This document shows positions 26,346 through 36,046 of a stretch of DNA of 64,000 nt, one piece after another. This stretch comes from Nostoc sp. CHAB 5844. GTDB taxonomy: Bacteria; Cyanobacteriota; Cyanobacteriia; Cyanobacteriales; Nostocaceae. Position numbers and translations under genes: made by a program. The stretch spans positions 1-64,000 of the forward strand of contig NZ_JAIVFW010000009.1 of assembly GCF_020829595.1 (NCBI RefSeq), read 5' to 3'. Each line of letters opens with the position of its first letter. Within the stretch, counting starts at the first letter, position 1. The notes beneath the pieces are model-generated. The model saw only the letters and a list, made by a program, of their open reading frames with translations. It had not been told where the DNA came from and searched no databases.

Positions 26346-27819
26346 TTCCTAGTACCCAGTTGACTAACATCCGCACACCGTAGCCTGTCGCGCCAGGGCC
26401 ATTGTAGCCATTTTCTTTGTCTGACCATACTGGCCCAGCAATATCTAGGTGCGCCCAAGCGGTATCTTTGACAAACTGCTTGAGAAATAGGGCTGCGGTG
26501 ATAGAACCACCAGGACGCGGCCCAGTGTTTTTCATATCCGCAATACCAGATTTCAAGCCTTCAAAATATTTTTCTTCCATTGGCATTCGCCAAATTTTTT
26601 CGCCTGAGATGGCAGAAGCTTTTTCTAACTGAGCAGCTAGAGCATCATCAGGAGTATACAAACCTGCAATATCTTCACCTAAAGCAATGACGTTAGCACC
26701 TGTGAGGGTGGCTAAATCCACAATCGCATCTAAAGCTAATTTGTCGGTATATACCAAAGCATCAGCTAAAGTTAAACGTCCTTCTGCGTCGGTGTTATTA
26801 ACTTCGATGGTTTTGCCGTTAGAGGCTGTAAGGATGTCGCCTGGGTGCATAGCGCGACCGCTAATCATATTTTCGGTCACAGCGGAGATGAAATGAACTT
26901 CTGTATCAGGCTTGAGTTGGGCAATGGCTTTTGCTGCACCCAAAGTAGCAGCTGCACCACCCATATCAATTTTCATCGTTTCGATACCACTACCTGCACC
27001 TTTAATATTCAGTCCACCAGAATCAAAGGTTAAACCTTTACCAATAACGGCTAGTTTTTTGGTAGGTGTGCCTTCTGGTTTGTATGTGAGGTGAATGAAT
27101 TTAGGCGGTAAGTCAGAGGCTTGGGCAACTCCCAAAAAAGCACCCATGCCTAACCTTTCACAATCTTCTTTTTCAAGAATTTCTATTTGTAAACCGTGGT
27201 CTTTAGCAATTCCTTGAGCTGTTTCTGCCATTGTAATTGGCGTGACTGTGTTGGCTGGGGCTGCTACCAACTCTCTTGCCAAAATTACTCCAGATACAAT
27301 CTGGTTGGCACGGGTAATTGCGGCTTCTTGCCCATCAAAGCCCAGCAATTCTACTGTTTCGACCTTTGAGGCTTTATCATCGGGTTCAGATTTAAAGCGC
27401 ACATCTTGATATAACGCTAACTGTACACCTTCTGCGATCGCTTGGGCTGTTGCGCCTGGGTCATCGTTCCATAATGGAAAGCTAAATCCTAGAGTTTTGC
27501 TTTTTTGCTTTTTGGCTACTTTAGCCGCCGCCGCCGCCGCCCGCCGCAGAGTGTCTACTTTCAGTGCGTCTGGTTTTCCTAAGCCAACTAAAATTACTTT
27601 TTTCACTGAACCACCGCCACCGACACGGGTGAAGACAGTGCTGTTGGCTTTGGCTGTAAATTCTTCTTCGGCAATTACTTCTTTTAAGATGCCAGCAAAC
27701 TTTTCATTCAAAGTCGCCAGTTCACCTGTTAACTCTATCGCATCTTCAAATAATCCAATTGCCAAACTATCGCCTGCCCACTCCAAGAGAGGCTGATTAC
27801 TGAGTTGAATTGCTGCCAT
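26335..27819 (-). CDS. pepA: Leucyl aminopeptidase (M17)
   Basis: This is a cytosolic M17 aminopeptidase with two metal ions, cleaving N-terminal leucine and other residues in peptide turnover. The 494-residue protein has a non-catalytic N-terminal domain (1-170) and a catalytic domain with [10 protein letters not shown]. The signature N-T-D-A-E-G-R-L and the late [14 protein letters not shown] segment are present. All metal ligands appear to be in place. An alanine run near residues 90-97 (encoded by GCC repeats) is the only oddity. The gene is alone on its transcript, ending in a repeat cluster. Confidence 0.94.
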   Translation of the reverse strand: MAAIQLSNQPLLEWAGDSLAIGLFEDAIELTGELATLNEKFAGILKEVIAEEEFTAKANSTVFTRVGGGGSVKKVILVGLGKPDALKVDTLRRAAAAAAKVAKKQKSKTLGFSFPLWNDDPGATAQAIAEGVQLALYQDVRFKSEPDDKASKVETVELLGFDGQEAAITRANQIVSGVILARELVAAPANTVTPITMAETAQGIAKDHGLQIEILEKEDCERLGMGAFLGVAQASDLPPKFIHLTYKPEGTPTKKLAVIGKGLTFDSGGLNIKGAGSGIETMKIDMGGAAATLGAAKAIAQLKPDTEVHFISAVTENMISGRAMHPGDILTASNGKTIEVNNTDAEGRLTLADALVYTDKLALDAIVDLATLTGANVIALGEDIAGLYTPDDALAAQLEKASAISGEKIWRMPMEEKYFEGLKSGIADMKNTGPRPGGSITAALFLKQFVKDTAWAHLDIAGPVWSDKENGYNGPGATGYGVRMLVNWVLGTEV

Positions 27820-27984
27820 GTTGGGATTTTGTTTAAAGATTCCTTCTTGTACCAGTATTGCTCAAAATTTTGAAGTCAGAAGTGTGAAGTCTGAAACATC
27901 ATTTCAAGTTCTAGCTATTGACCAATGACCAATGACAATTGACTTTTATAATTGAAACATCCCAACCTTCTGCATAGCGTAACT

Positions 27985-28689
27985 ATGACTCCAGCCTTAT
28001 CTTCAAACCAACGGGCAGAAGTGTTCTATCCTAGTGCCGATGGTGAACCTGTGGCAGAAAGCTATGCCCATTTATGTGTGTTACTGGCGACGCTGGAAGT
28101 TCTGCGCCAGTATTTAGCGGGACAACAGGCAACAGTCCTCGCTAATCAGTATCTCTACTACGCTCAAGGATTTCCCAAGTTGCGAGTTGCCCCGGATGTG
28201 ATGGTGATTTTTAATGTCGCGCCTGGTGGTCGAGATAATTATAAGGTGTGGGAAGAAGGCGAAGTTCCATCTGTGATTTTTGAAATGACTTCGGCAGGAA
28301 CAAAAAATCACGATCAGGAATTTAAGAAGACTTTGTACGAGCAACTTGGTGTCAAAGAATACTGGTTATTTGACCCCAGAGGCGAATGGGTGCAAGGGCA
28401 GTTGCAAGGTTATCGATTGCGCCGAGATTCATATGAATTGATTACAGATAACCGCAGCGAACCGTTAGGTTTACGGTTGCAAGTGGAAGGAGAATTAATC
28501 GGTTTTTACCGGGAAGATACAGAGGAGAAACTGCTGAATCCCACAGAACAGGCGCAAGCACTACGAGAAGCACAACATCAGCTAGATTTAGAAGCCCTGG
28601 CTCGACAACAAGCCGAACAACAAGTAGAGCAATTAAAGCAACGCTTACGCGACCTCGGTATTGATCCTGAGCAAATTGAACAGCAATAG
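27985..28689 (+). CDS. Uma2 family endonuclease-like protein
   Basis: Uma2 (DUF820) proteins have a PD-(D/E)xK nuclease-like fold and are hugely expanded in cyanobacteria; their role is unproven. This 234-residue member has the core acidic region R-V-A-P-D-V-M-V, then V-I-F-E-M-T-S (the E-x-x/S part) and K-x-x-x-Y-E-Q-L-G-V-K-E-Y-W-L-F-D. A C-terminal coiled coil rich in Q, E and L follows (residues 190-234). ATG 27985 is preferred to TTG 27952. It is transcribed alone toward the EcsC-like gene. Confidence 0.85.
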   Translation: MTPALSSNQRAEVFYPSADGEPVAESYAHLCVLLATLEVLRQYLAGQQATVLANQYLYYAQGFPKLRVAPDVMVIFNVAPGGRDNYKVWEEGEVPSVIFEMTSAGTKNHDQEFKKTLYEQLGVKEYWLFDPRGEWVQGQLQGYRLRRDSYELITDNRSEPLGLRLQVEGELIGFYREDTEEKLLNPTEQAQALREAQHQLDLEALARQQAEQQVEQLKQRLRDLGIDPEQIEQQ

Positions 28690-28692
28690 AGG

Positions 28693-29844
28693 CTAGAGGC
28701 TAGTTTTTGACTCAGAACTATTAACTATTGACTGAACTTCGGTAATGTCAATGTCAAATTTATTTGCGATCGCACTAATAATTTCTTGCTCTACTGCTGT
28801 AGTCTGATTGTCAAGTTGAGCAATTCTTTGGCACTGTGCTAACAAAGGAATAGCAAAATCACGGTTGAGTTGATTGAGCAGTGTATCTAAAGGTTGGGGT
28901 GATTTGATATTGTTGGCGATCGCAGTTAGTGAGTTAGGGCTGAGGTTCAATGCTTGCAATTCTGGTAAAATTTGTTCCCAAGTTTTTTCGGGATGGCTGG
29001 CAAGAATCATGTGTACTAGAATTTTATCCATGATCACTTGTTGAGCGATCGCAGTTTCTAAGTAGTTTTCACTTTCTGCTTTTAGCGTTGCTAAAGTTTC
29101 TTTTGATGTTAAAGAAACGGATTCATCCAGTTTGGCTTCGTAAAATCGACAAGCTGCATATCCTAGAGAATAGCTTAAGGCGGCATTGGAACTAGTGGCG
29201 ATCGCTGCACCTGCAAACGGCACATTTCGCAGCAACGCCAGTCCAGCTGCTTTCAACAGGCGATTACCTCCCAAACCCAAACCAAAAATTGTTAAAACTT
29301 CCCCTTTACGCGCTGGGTCTTTTAAATCTAGCCCATAAGCAGCCGCAATTTGATACAACATTTCTGACTGCAATTTCATGGTTGCGGCTAAATCAACTGC
29401 TAATAATGCTGCTGCTACCCCTGGTAAAATACTACTGGCGAATCCAATCCCCCCAGCTTTAGTGGCTGTTTCCAGCATGATGCGGTGAGAAATTTGGCTG
29501 GGAGATTCCTGCGGATGCTGTTGTTTGAGTTTTTTAACCGTGGCTGCGGCTTTTTCTAGGTCAACATTTTCACTAGCACCAATCAGCCAATTAAGATTTA
29601 AAAATCCAGATAGTCTTTTGATCAACCAATTTTGGTTGAGATAATTAATCAACTCACCAGTGGTTTGAGTGGCTTGACCAAATAACTTGTGTGTTTGTTG
29701 TGCGGCTGCTACGCTCACTCCCCAGCCTGTATCTACAAATGTTTTCCCAGTTGTAGCTAAAGAGTCTAATAGCGATGATTTTTCTGTCGCGGATGTCTGT
29801 TGTGTGATTTTTACTTCTGGTTGTTGTTGGGGTTGTTCTGCCAT
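28693..29844 (-). CDS. EcsC-like domain protein
   Basis: The 383-residue protein resembles the EcsC family, first named from a Bacillus ABC transporter operon; its activity is unknown. A polar glutamine-rich N-terminus is followed by alanine- and glycine-rich amphipathic or membrane-associated segments: G-G-I-G-F-A-S-S-I-L-P-G-V-A-A-A-L-L-A, and F-G-L-G-L-G-G-N-R-L-L-K. G-Y-A-A-C-R-F-Y also appears in similar proteins. The last 120 residues form a helical tail with an E-I-I-S-A-I-A-N-K-F motif. It is not in an operon with obvious partners. The family call is by general pattern. Confidence 0.6.
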   Translation of the reverse strand: MAEQPQQQPEVKITQQTSATEKSSLLDSLATTGKTFVDTGWGVSVAAAQQTHKLFGQATQTTGELINYLNQNWLIKRLSGFLNLNWLIGASENVDLEKAAATVKKLKQQHPQESPSQISHRIMLETATKAGGIGFASSILPGVAAALLAVDLAATMKLQSEMLYQIAAAYGLDLKDPARKGEVLTIFGLGLGGNRLLKAAGLALLRNVPFAGAAIATSSNAALSYSLGYAACRFYEAKLDESVSLTSKETLATLKAESENYLETAIAQQVIMDKILVHMILASHPEKTWEQILPELQALNLSPNSLTAIANNIKSPQPLDTLLNQLNRDFAIPLLAQCQRIAQLDNQTTAVEQEIISAIANKFDIDITEVQSIVNSSESKTSL

Positions 29845-30071
29845 TGTTTTGACATGATTTTGAAAGTCTCTCTAGTTTGTTTGTAGCGAAATTTAGTGCG
29901 ACTTGACATCTTCCAACGAGTACAAGTTTTTGATTGAGACAGGGTTACTAAATGTAAGTTCTTTTCAGGATATCAGCTTGAGTTTTTATAATTGGCATCC
30001 TAATGTCAACAGTATCTTACTGGTTATTTGGGCGAATGCAGTAGCAAAAGAAACTCTCTGTATACATATGT

Positions 30072-30899
30072 TCAACCTACTTCCTTGACCTGTAGCTCAT
30101 AAATTTTGTTATCCTTAGTTTCTAAAAAGTTATTTTTTTTGAGAATTTCATAGAGATTGATATCTTTCTCTAGTAAACAGGCGTGTCCGCTATTTGGTAG
30201 GACTAAAACCTGAGCATTGGGTAAAATGGCAGCTATACGCCTGACTTCTGTAACAGAAGGTAAAAGCCGATCGCCTGCACCAGCAATTAACAACACTTGT
30301 TGATGACAGCGACGTAACTCGCTGTCATCAACTGCAAATTCTCGCAATAAAGCTAACCGCCAGTTAACTGTTTCTGACGGTACAGAACGCATGGTTTTTA
30401 GCAGTTCGTGGCGATCGCTTTTTGTCATCCGCTCTAAGGATGCCAGAAACGGCAATAACCCCAATGCACCGATATCATAAAGAGATTCTGGCACTAAGTA
30501 TGATAGCTGGGATGCCCAATCTAAAAAAGGACGCAGGCGAAAAGCTGAGGCTGGATTGATCAGAATAATGCGTTTAAATAAATGCGATGCTGTGGTTGCT
30601 ACTTTCATTGCTAAGCAGCCGCCAAATGATTCCCCACACAGATAAACTGGCCTTTGGGAACATTTTTCTAACTCTGCATGAATTAAGTCCAAGACATTTT
30701 TGGTTAAATCTTCCCATGTTGTCAGGTCTTTTCTGGGGATCGCTAAACAGCGAACATCAAAGCTTGCTTCTAGTCCCGATGTTTGCGATCGCAACAATTC
30801 ACCAGTGCCATCCATTCCCGGTAAATAAACAAACAGCGGATACTCTGGTTGTACTCGTTTAGGAGTCAGAAAACACGGCTTTAACTCAACTTCTGGCAT
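30072..30899 (-). CDS. Alpha/beta hydrolase, acyltransferase partner
   Basis: This is an alpha/beta hydrolase of 275 residues. L-F-V-Y-L-P-G-M-D-G-T-G supplies the oxyanion region, the nucleophile serine lies in C-G-E-S-F-G-G-C, the acid in I-A-G-A-G-D-R-L, and the histidine in N-S-G-H-A. In plants the phytyl ester synthases PES1/2 fuse this type of hydrolase to an acyltransferase like the one encoded just upstream here. The cyanobacterial slr2103 type is related. A role in fatty acid phytyl ester or acyl-plastoquinol formation is thus possible but inferred. The two genes are in the same direction, 314 bases apart. Confidence 0.8.
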   Translation of the reverse strand: MPEVELKPCFLTPKRVQPEYPLFVYLPGMDGTGELLRSQTSGLEASFDVRCLAIPRKDLTTWEDLTKNVLDLIHAELEKCSQRPVYLCGESFGGCLAMKVATTASHLFKRIILINPASAFRLRPFLDWASQLSYLVPESLYDIGALGLLPFLASLERMTKSDRHELLKTMRSVPSETVNWRLALLREFAVDDSELRRCHQQVLLIAGAGDRLLPSVTEVRRIAAILPNAQVLVLPNSGHACLLEKDINLYEILKKNNFLETKDNKIYELQVKEVG

Positions 30900-31213
30900 T
30901 GTAAAATTTTAATTTCCTTTGGAGTTTTTTATAGATTCACCTGTCTACAATAACTCTCCCTTGACGTGGGTAATTATTTACTAGCTTCACTACAGGATTA
31001 CAGGCAAAACTCTGTTAAAATCATAACTCAGCTAATAAAAAATCACTTAAATATAAGATAAACTGCTCATAAATATAACTCAATCTTATCAAGTCATCAT
31101 GTCAATCAATCTTTAGCAAGATATATCAAAAATAGGCAAAAAATTACAATAGTATTAGTGCAGAATTACTCAGAAATTACCGCGATAAATTTTCTTTTCT
31201 ACCGCTTTTTACA
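30900..31213. other. Intergenic region, nothing recognised
   Basis: This 314-base AT-rich stretch separates the acyltransferase and hydrolase genes. I see no gene, hairpin or clear promoter. Confidence 0.5.
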
Positions 31214-31939
31214 TCAATAACAACCTTGTTGTAGTAAGGTAGCTATTTCGCTGTGACAGTGTTCGGTTAGGTCAGATACAACATTTTTTGCTTGTTTACC
31301 ATGATATTGACGTTGATGATCGTTTGTAATCCAATAAGGACGACCAATTAGCACAGCCACTCGTTGATATATAACTAATGGATGCCAGCCATATTGATTA
31401 AATAAGGGTTCTGAAGGGTCGAACAAACTCAACAATTTTAGGGGAAAAGCTGTGGTGTTGACTTCTTCTAAAGAGGCGATCGCTATTGGTAAAATTGCTA
31501 AGTCTGGTACACCAGAACGTAAAGCTAAATGAGCAAATCCGCGCTGAAATTCCCCAACTACAGAGGCTTGAGTCGATTGCACCATTGGTTCAGCGCCTTC
31601 AGGAAAAACCCCTACCATCTGTTTTGACTCTAATAGCATCTTTGATTGTGCAAAAAAGCTTTGTTGACGGTTTTCAACTGCCTCTAAAGGAAAACAACCT
31701 AATTGTCCTGTGACAATTTCTCGCAGAATTGGTACTTGTCCCATATAGTGATGGCAAGCAAACCGAATCGGACTCGATAACGCTGCCATTAAAATCATGG
31801 CATCCATAAAGCTGCGATGATTGCTCACTATTAACAAACTTGCATCACTAGGAATGCGATCCTCGTAATAGCGAAACATTCGTGTGGAAAACGTTGCTAA
31901 GAGTAAGCGAGAAATGTCCAAAGGGCTATTTAGACTCAT
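31214..31939 (-). CDS. PlsC-like acyltransferase, PES-type
   Basis: The 241-residue protein is an LPLAT-family acyltransferase with the catalytic N-H-R-S-F-M-D (H-x4-D) at about residue 39. F-P-L-E-A-V-E-N-R-Q-Q-S follows, then F-P-E-G-A-E-P and L-A-I-L-P-I-A-I-A. It differs clearly from plsC at 22309 and is closer in style to the acyltransferase half of plant phytyl ester synthases. The alpha/beta hydrolase downstream supports that reading. No membrane helix is predicted beyond the hydrophobic N-terminus. The acceptor (phytol, plastoquinol, lysolipid) is not shown by sequence. Confidence 0.8.
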   Translation of the reverse strand: MSLNSPLDISRLLLATFSTRMFRYYEDRIPSDASLLIVSNHRSFMDAMILMAALSSPIRFACHHYMGQVPILREIVTGQLGCFPLEAVENRQQSFFAQSKMLLESKQMVGVFPEGAEPMVQSTQASVVGEFQRGFAHLALRSGVPDLAILPIAIASLEEVNTTAFPLKLLSLFDPSEPLFNQYGWHPLVIYQRVAVLIGRPYWITNDHQRQYHGKQAKNVVSDLTEHCHSEIATLLQQGCY

Positions 31940-32310
31940 ATCTAAATATATTTTTGAGTATATGTCGTAGTTTATCTTGATTTAATTTTTACATTTCTTT
32001 ACTAATATCACGACCGTCTTAGGATAGAAATGTCTTATCTACAAAAGGAAATGATTTTTCTATGTTTAGAGCATTGTATTTTTAGTCACAATTTTATGTA
32101 ATAAACAGCATTGGATAAAGGATATTAGATTTTAATTTTTGTTTGTAGTTCAGATAACCAGATTTGTACTTATTACAAAACATTTCTTAACTGGAGAAAT
32201 TTGCTACTATTAAGGTGAAGTTTGAAAAAGCAATAGTAATGTTGTATAATTGCCTAGTTTTGCCGTCATAATTTATTAAAAAACGTTTTAATAATTTAAT
32301 TTTATTTTGC
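31940..32310. other. Intergenic region holding the metG promoter
   Basis: AT-rich region between divergent genes. Apart from the promoter at 32222-32250 I see nothing else of note. Confidence 0.5.
32222..32250 (+). promoter_or_regulatory. Sigma-70-type promoter of metG
   Basis: TTGAAA (32222-32227) and TATAAT (32245-32250) are separated by exactly 17 bases, close to the housekeeping consensus. It lies 61 bases before the metG start. Confidence 0.65.
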
Positions 32311-33912
32311 ATGAACCTAGTGGATAAAACAGACAAGACATTTGCCCTAACAACACCCCTCTATTATGTAAACGATGTTCCGCATATAGGAAGTGCTTAT
32401 ACAACGATCGCCGCAGATGTAGTGGCTCGGTTTGGCAGGCTCATGGGGCATCGTGTACTGTTAATTACAGGTACAGATGAACATGGACAAAAAATTCAAC
32501 GTTCGGCTGAGTCTTTAGGAAAAGCACCGCAAGAGTTTTGCGATGCAATTGTTCCTAGTTTCGTCAGCTTATGGGAGTTATTAAACATTCAATATGATCG
32601 CTTTAGTCGGACAACAGCCCCGCGTCATGAAGCGATTGTGAAAGAATTTTTTGGGCGAGTTTGGGAAAAAGGTGATATCTACCAAGGACAACAAAAAGGT
32701 TGGTACTGCGTATCCTGTGAGGAGTTTAAAGAAGAAAGAGAATTATTAGAAGACAAGCGTTGTCCGATTCATACTAATAAACAAGTTGAGTGGCGAGACG
32801 AACAAAATTATTTTTTTCGGTTATCTAAATACCAAACCCAGCTAGAAGAATTTTATGAATCGCACCCAGATTTCATTCAGCCAGAAAGCCGCCGCAACGA
32901 AGTCTTAAGCTTTGTTAGCCGAGGGTTGCAAGACTTTTCCATTTCCCGGATTAATCTTGATTGGGGTTTTCCTGTACCAACTGATCCTGAACAAACGTTG
33001 TATGTCTGGTTTGATGCGCTGCTAGGTTATGTCACAGCATTATTAGAACCGGATGCTGAACCAACCTTAGCAAACGCTTTAGCAACATGGTGGCCGATTA
33101 ACTTGCATTTAATTGGCAAAGATATTCTGCGCTTTCATGCAGTTTACTGGCCAGCAATGTTAATTTCAGCAGATTTACCTTTGCCCAAAAGAGTGTTTGG
33201 ACATGGCTTTTTGACCAAAGATGGTCAAAAAATGGGTAAAGCACTGGGTAATACCCTCAACCCCATAGCCTTAGTCGAGAGTTATGGTAGTGATGCGGTT
33301 CGTTATTACTTTCTTAAGGAAATCGAATTTGGCAAAGATGGCGACTTTAATGAAAGTAGATTCATTAACGTTCTAAATGCAGATTTGGCAAATGATTTAG
33401 GTAATTTGCTCAATCGCAGCTTAAACATGGTGAAGAAATACTGTGCTGGCAATGGATTGTCAATTACAGATGAAACCATTTCTGCTGAAAATCCTTTGAG
33501 AAAAATTGGTTTAAGTCTAGGGGAACAGGTACAACAAGCCTACGAAGCGCTAGCTTTCAATCAAGCCTGTGAAGCTATCCTGTCATTGGTGCAAGCCAGT
33601 AATAAGTTTATTGATGAACAAGCACCTTGGTCACTATATAAACAAGGACAGCAGCAGGAAGTAGAAAAAGTGCTATACGCAGTTTTGGAATCTGTGAGGT
33701 TGTCAGCTTATCTGCTTTCACCAATTATTCCTAATATCAGTAGCGATATTTATCAACAACTGGGTTTTGGAATTAATTTTAACGAACAAATTAAAACAGC
33801 GATCGCTGCCCCATTTTCCATTCATTGCAAATGGGGGGTACTATCTAATAAACAACAGTTGGGGAATCCTCAACCAATTTTTAAACGCATAGAACCTCCT
33901 AAAAACGATTAG
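32311..33912 (+). CDS. metG: Methionyl-tRNA synthetase
   Basis: MetRS charges tRNA-Met in the cytosol. The 533-residue protein is the short form without the C-terminal tRNA-binding extension. The HIGH motif appears as V-P-H-I-G-S-A-Y, zinc-knuckle cysteines lie in W-Y-C-V-S-C-E-E-F and further on at R-C-P, and the anticodon-binding helical domain follows residue 370. The KMSKS loop reads K-M-G-K-A-L-G-N-T: both lysines are kept but the two serines are replaced. The frame is intact and the promoter strong, so the enzyme is surely functional. A hairpin follows 58 bases after the stop. Confidence 0.95.
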   Translation: MNLVDKTDKTFALTTPLYYVNDVPHIGSAYTTIAADVVARFGRLMGHRVLLITGTDEHGQKIQRSAESLGKAPQEFCDAIVPSFVSLWELLNIQYDRFSRTTAPRHEAIVKEFFGRVWEKGDIYQGQQKGWYCVSCEEFKEERELLEDKRCPIHTNKQVEWRDEQNYFFRLSKYQTQLEEFYESHPDFIQPESRRNEVLSFVSRGLQDFSISRINLDWGFPVPTDPEQTLYVWFDALLGYVTALLEPDAEPTLANALATWWPINLHLIGKDILRFHAVYWPAMLISADLPLPKRVFGHGFLTKDGQKMGKALGNTLNPIALVESYGSDAVRYYFLKEIEFGKDGDFNESRFINVLNADLANDLGNLLNRSLNMVKKYCAGNGLSITDETISAENPLRKIGLSLGEQVQQAYEALAFNQACEAILSLVQASNKFIDEQAPWSLYKQGQQQEVEKVLYAVLESVRLSAYLLSPIIPNISSDIYQQLGFGINFNEQIKTAIAAPFSIHCKWGVLSNKQQLGNPQPIFKRIEPPKND

Positions 33913-33968
33913 TTTTTTTAATCTCTTTCAGAACATTTTCTCATCTCTCAAACATCTCAAAAAATTTA

Positions 33969-33998
33969 TCGGGGCTGAACTTAAATAATTAGCCCCGG
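33969..33998 (+). terminator. Hairpin after metG
   Basis: CGGGGCT and AGCCCCG form a 7-bp stem with a 14-base AT-rich loop between metG and the NYN gene. It lacks a long T run, so termination is likely but not certain. Confidence 0.5.
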
Positions 33999-34074
33999 AA
34001 AATTATCATAAACACTCTAACTAAATGTGAAAGTTGGAAATTTGTATCAAAAATAACAAGATAAAAACAGAGGT

Positions 34075-34716
34075 ATGACAACAATGTTGAATAATTTAGA
34101 AAATGACTCGATATTTACGCCAGAGCAAGTTTTAGAGAATCGAGGTCGAGTCGCTATATTTATTGATGGCTCAAATCTATTTTACGCTGCTTTGCAATTA
34201 GGAATTGAAATCGATTACACCAAGTTATTATGTCGATTAACAGGTGGATCTCGACTGTTACGGGCTTTTTTCTACACAGGTGTAGATAGAACCAATGAAA
34301 AGCAACAGGGTTTTTTGTTGTGGATGCGTCGTAACGGTTATCGAGTCATTGCCAAAGATTTAGTCCAGCTACCAGATGGTTCCAAAAAAGCCAACTTAGA
34401 TGTCGAAATAGCTGTTGATATGATGGCTTTGGTCGATTCTTATGATACCGCTGTTTTGGTGAGTGGTGATGGCGATTTAGCCTACGCCGTCAATTCTGTG
34501 AGCTATCGTGGTGTTAGGGTAGAGGTTGTGAGTTTACGCTCAATGACCAGTGATAGCTTAATTAATGTTAGCGATCGCTACATTGATTTAGAAGCTATCA
34601 AAGAAGATATCCAAAAAACACCACGCCAGAGTTACCCATATCGTCCTCTAACAGGAATGGGTTTTTTGGATGACCCAACAGATCATGACGGACATTTAGA
34701 AATTCAAGATACATGA
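34075..34716 (+). CDS. LabA-like NYN domain protein
   Basis: The 213-residue protein belongs to the NYN/LabA (DUF88) family with a PIN-like nuclease fold. Acidic residues of the fold are in V-A-I-F-I-D-G-S-N-L, K-A-N-L-D-V-E-I-A-V-D-M-M and V-S-G-D-G-D-L-A-Y-A-V. LabA of Synechococcus elongatus acts in negative feedback of the circadian clock downstream of KaiC. Whether this paralogue does so is unknown, as cyanobacteria have several. Its end overlaps the next gene, lptC, by four bases (ATGA), so the two are cotranslated, an unexpected pairing with envelope export. Confidence 0.88.
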   Translation: MTTMLNNLENDSIFTPEQVLENRGRVAIFIDGSNLFYAALQLGIEIDYTKLLCRLTGGSRLLRAFFYTGVDRTNEKQQGFLLWMRRNGYRVIAKDLVQLPDGSKKANLDVEIAVDMMALVDSYDTAVLVSGDGDLAYAVNSVSYRGVRVEVVSLRSMTSDSLINVSDRYIDLEAIKEDIQKTPRQSYPYRPLTGMGFLDDPTDHDGHLEIQDT

Positions 34717-35978
34717 AGGATCAGCAAGGCAGGCAAATAGCAAAAAGAAATTTAAGATTTATGGGGGGAAGCATAAATAAATCTCCCCAGTTTCATTCAT
34801 TTCCTTTTTTGAGTTTGATTCAAATAAAAACAAATTGGTATTACCTGCCTTTAACTCTACTTTTAATGATTAGTTTAGGAGCTTGTGGGGGTAAATATCG
34901 CACAGGCTCTAATCAAAATAATCAAGGTTCATCAGCAGAAGATTCAGAGAGTAACTTAACTTTTTTTGATGTTACCTTAGAACAAGCTGATGAAGTAGGG
35001 CGACCGCTTTGGAAAATGCAAGCAAAAAAGGCAAGATACACCAAAGAAAAACAAATTGGTCAAGCCGAAAACCCCTACGGAGAGTTATATCAAGATGGCA
35101 AAATAGTTTATCAAATTAAAGCAGATCAAGCAGACATTCAACAAGATGGCAAACGGCTGTTTCTCAGGGGAAAAATCTTGGCCACAGACCCTAATAATGG
35201 GGTGGTTTTACAAGGCAATGAAATGGAATGGCGGCCCAAAGAAGATTTATTAATTGTCCGCAATCAAATTAACGGCAAGCATAAACAATTACAGGCAGTA
35301 GCGCAAGAAGCACGAGTAAAAACCCGCGAACAAGTAGCAGAATTTGTTGGCAAAGTTGTAGCAAACTCAACTGATCCCCAATTACAAATACGGACTGAGC
35401 ATTTAATTTGGCAGATTAAACAAGAAAAATTAATTGGCGATCGCCCGTTACAATTTGAACGCTATAAAAATAATCAAATCACAGATCGTGGTCGTGGAAA
35501 TTCTGCCGAAGTCAACTTAAAAACTAAGATTGCTACCATCAAACAAAATGCCCAAGCAGATTTATTAGATCCACCAGTGCAGATACTGAGTAACTCCATG
35601 ATCTGGGACATGAATACAGAAAACGTCAAGACAAATTCTCCGGTACGCATCTTCCACCGGGTTGAAAAATTGACGGTAACTGGTAATCAAGCCCAGATGA
35701 AAATACCGCAAAAAACGGTTTATTTAGTAGGTAATGTTAACGCCGTTGGTCAGCGTCGCCAGTCTCTGAAATCTCAAAACCTCACTTGGTATCTAGATAA
35801 AAAATTACTAGAAGCACAGGGAAATGTAGTTTACCGACAAGCTAACCCAGCCTTAACTTTCAATGGAGACACCGCCTTAGGCAATCTCCAAACAGAAAAC
35901 ATCGTTGTCAGCGGCGGTAAAACAGGTAGTCGCGTAGTTACAGAGATTATTCCAGAATCACCAAAACCGAAGAACTAA
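34713..35978 (+). CDS. lptC: LptC family LPS-export periplasmic protein
   Basis: LptC bridges the inner-membrane LptBFG exporter to periplasmic LptA in lipopolysaccharide transport. The 421-residue protein is longer than the 190-residue enterobacterial form, as usual for cyanobacteria. After a polar N-terminus a hydrophobic segment ends in S-L-G-A-C-G-G, a lipoprotein-type or anchor motif at about residue 58. Repeated beta-jellyroll strands follow, with phrases such as G-R-P-L-W-K-M-Q-A-K-K-A and L-Y-L-V-G-N-V-N-A-V-G. It starts within the end of the LabA-like gene. The LptC name is well supported by fold-type repeats and by cyanobacterial homologues. Confidence 0.83.
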   Translation: MKDQQGRQIAKRNLRFMGGSINKSPQFHSFPFLSLIQIKTNWYYLPLTLLLMISLGACGGKYRTGSNQNNQGSSAEDSESNLTFFDVTLEQADEVGRPLWKMQAKKARYTKEKQIGQAENPYGELYQDGKIVYQIKADQADIQQDGKRLFLRGKILATDPNNGVVLQGNEMEWRPKEDLLIVRNQINGKHKQLQAVAQEARVKTREQVAEFVGKVVANSTDPQLQIRTEHLIWQIKQEKLIGDRPLQFERYKNNQITDRGRGNSAEVNLKTKIATIKQNAQADLLDPPVQILSNSMIWDMNTENVKTNSPVRIFHRVEKLTVTGNQAQMKIPQKTVYLVGNVNAVGQRRQSLKSQNLTWYLDKKLLEAQGNVVYRQANPALTFNGDTALGNLQTENIVVSGGKTGSRVVTEIIPESPKPKN

Positions 35979-36046
35979 AAAATGGTGAGGAAAACATCTG
36001 GGTAATTAAAAGAAAATCAACAAACAATCTCGAAAAAGAACGCTTA

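Noticed and set aside
29903-30088. 61-residue plus-strand frame between the EcsC-like and hydrolase genes
   Set aside because: No recognisable motif, no good ribosome site, and it overlaps the end of the hydrolase gene.
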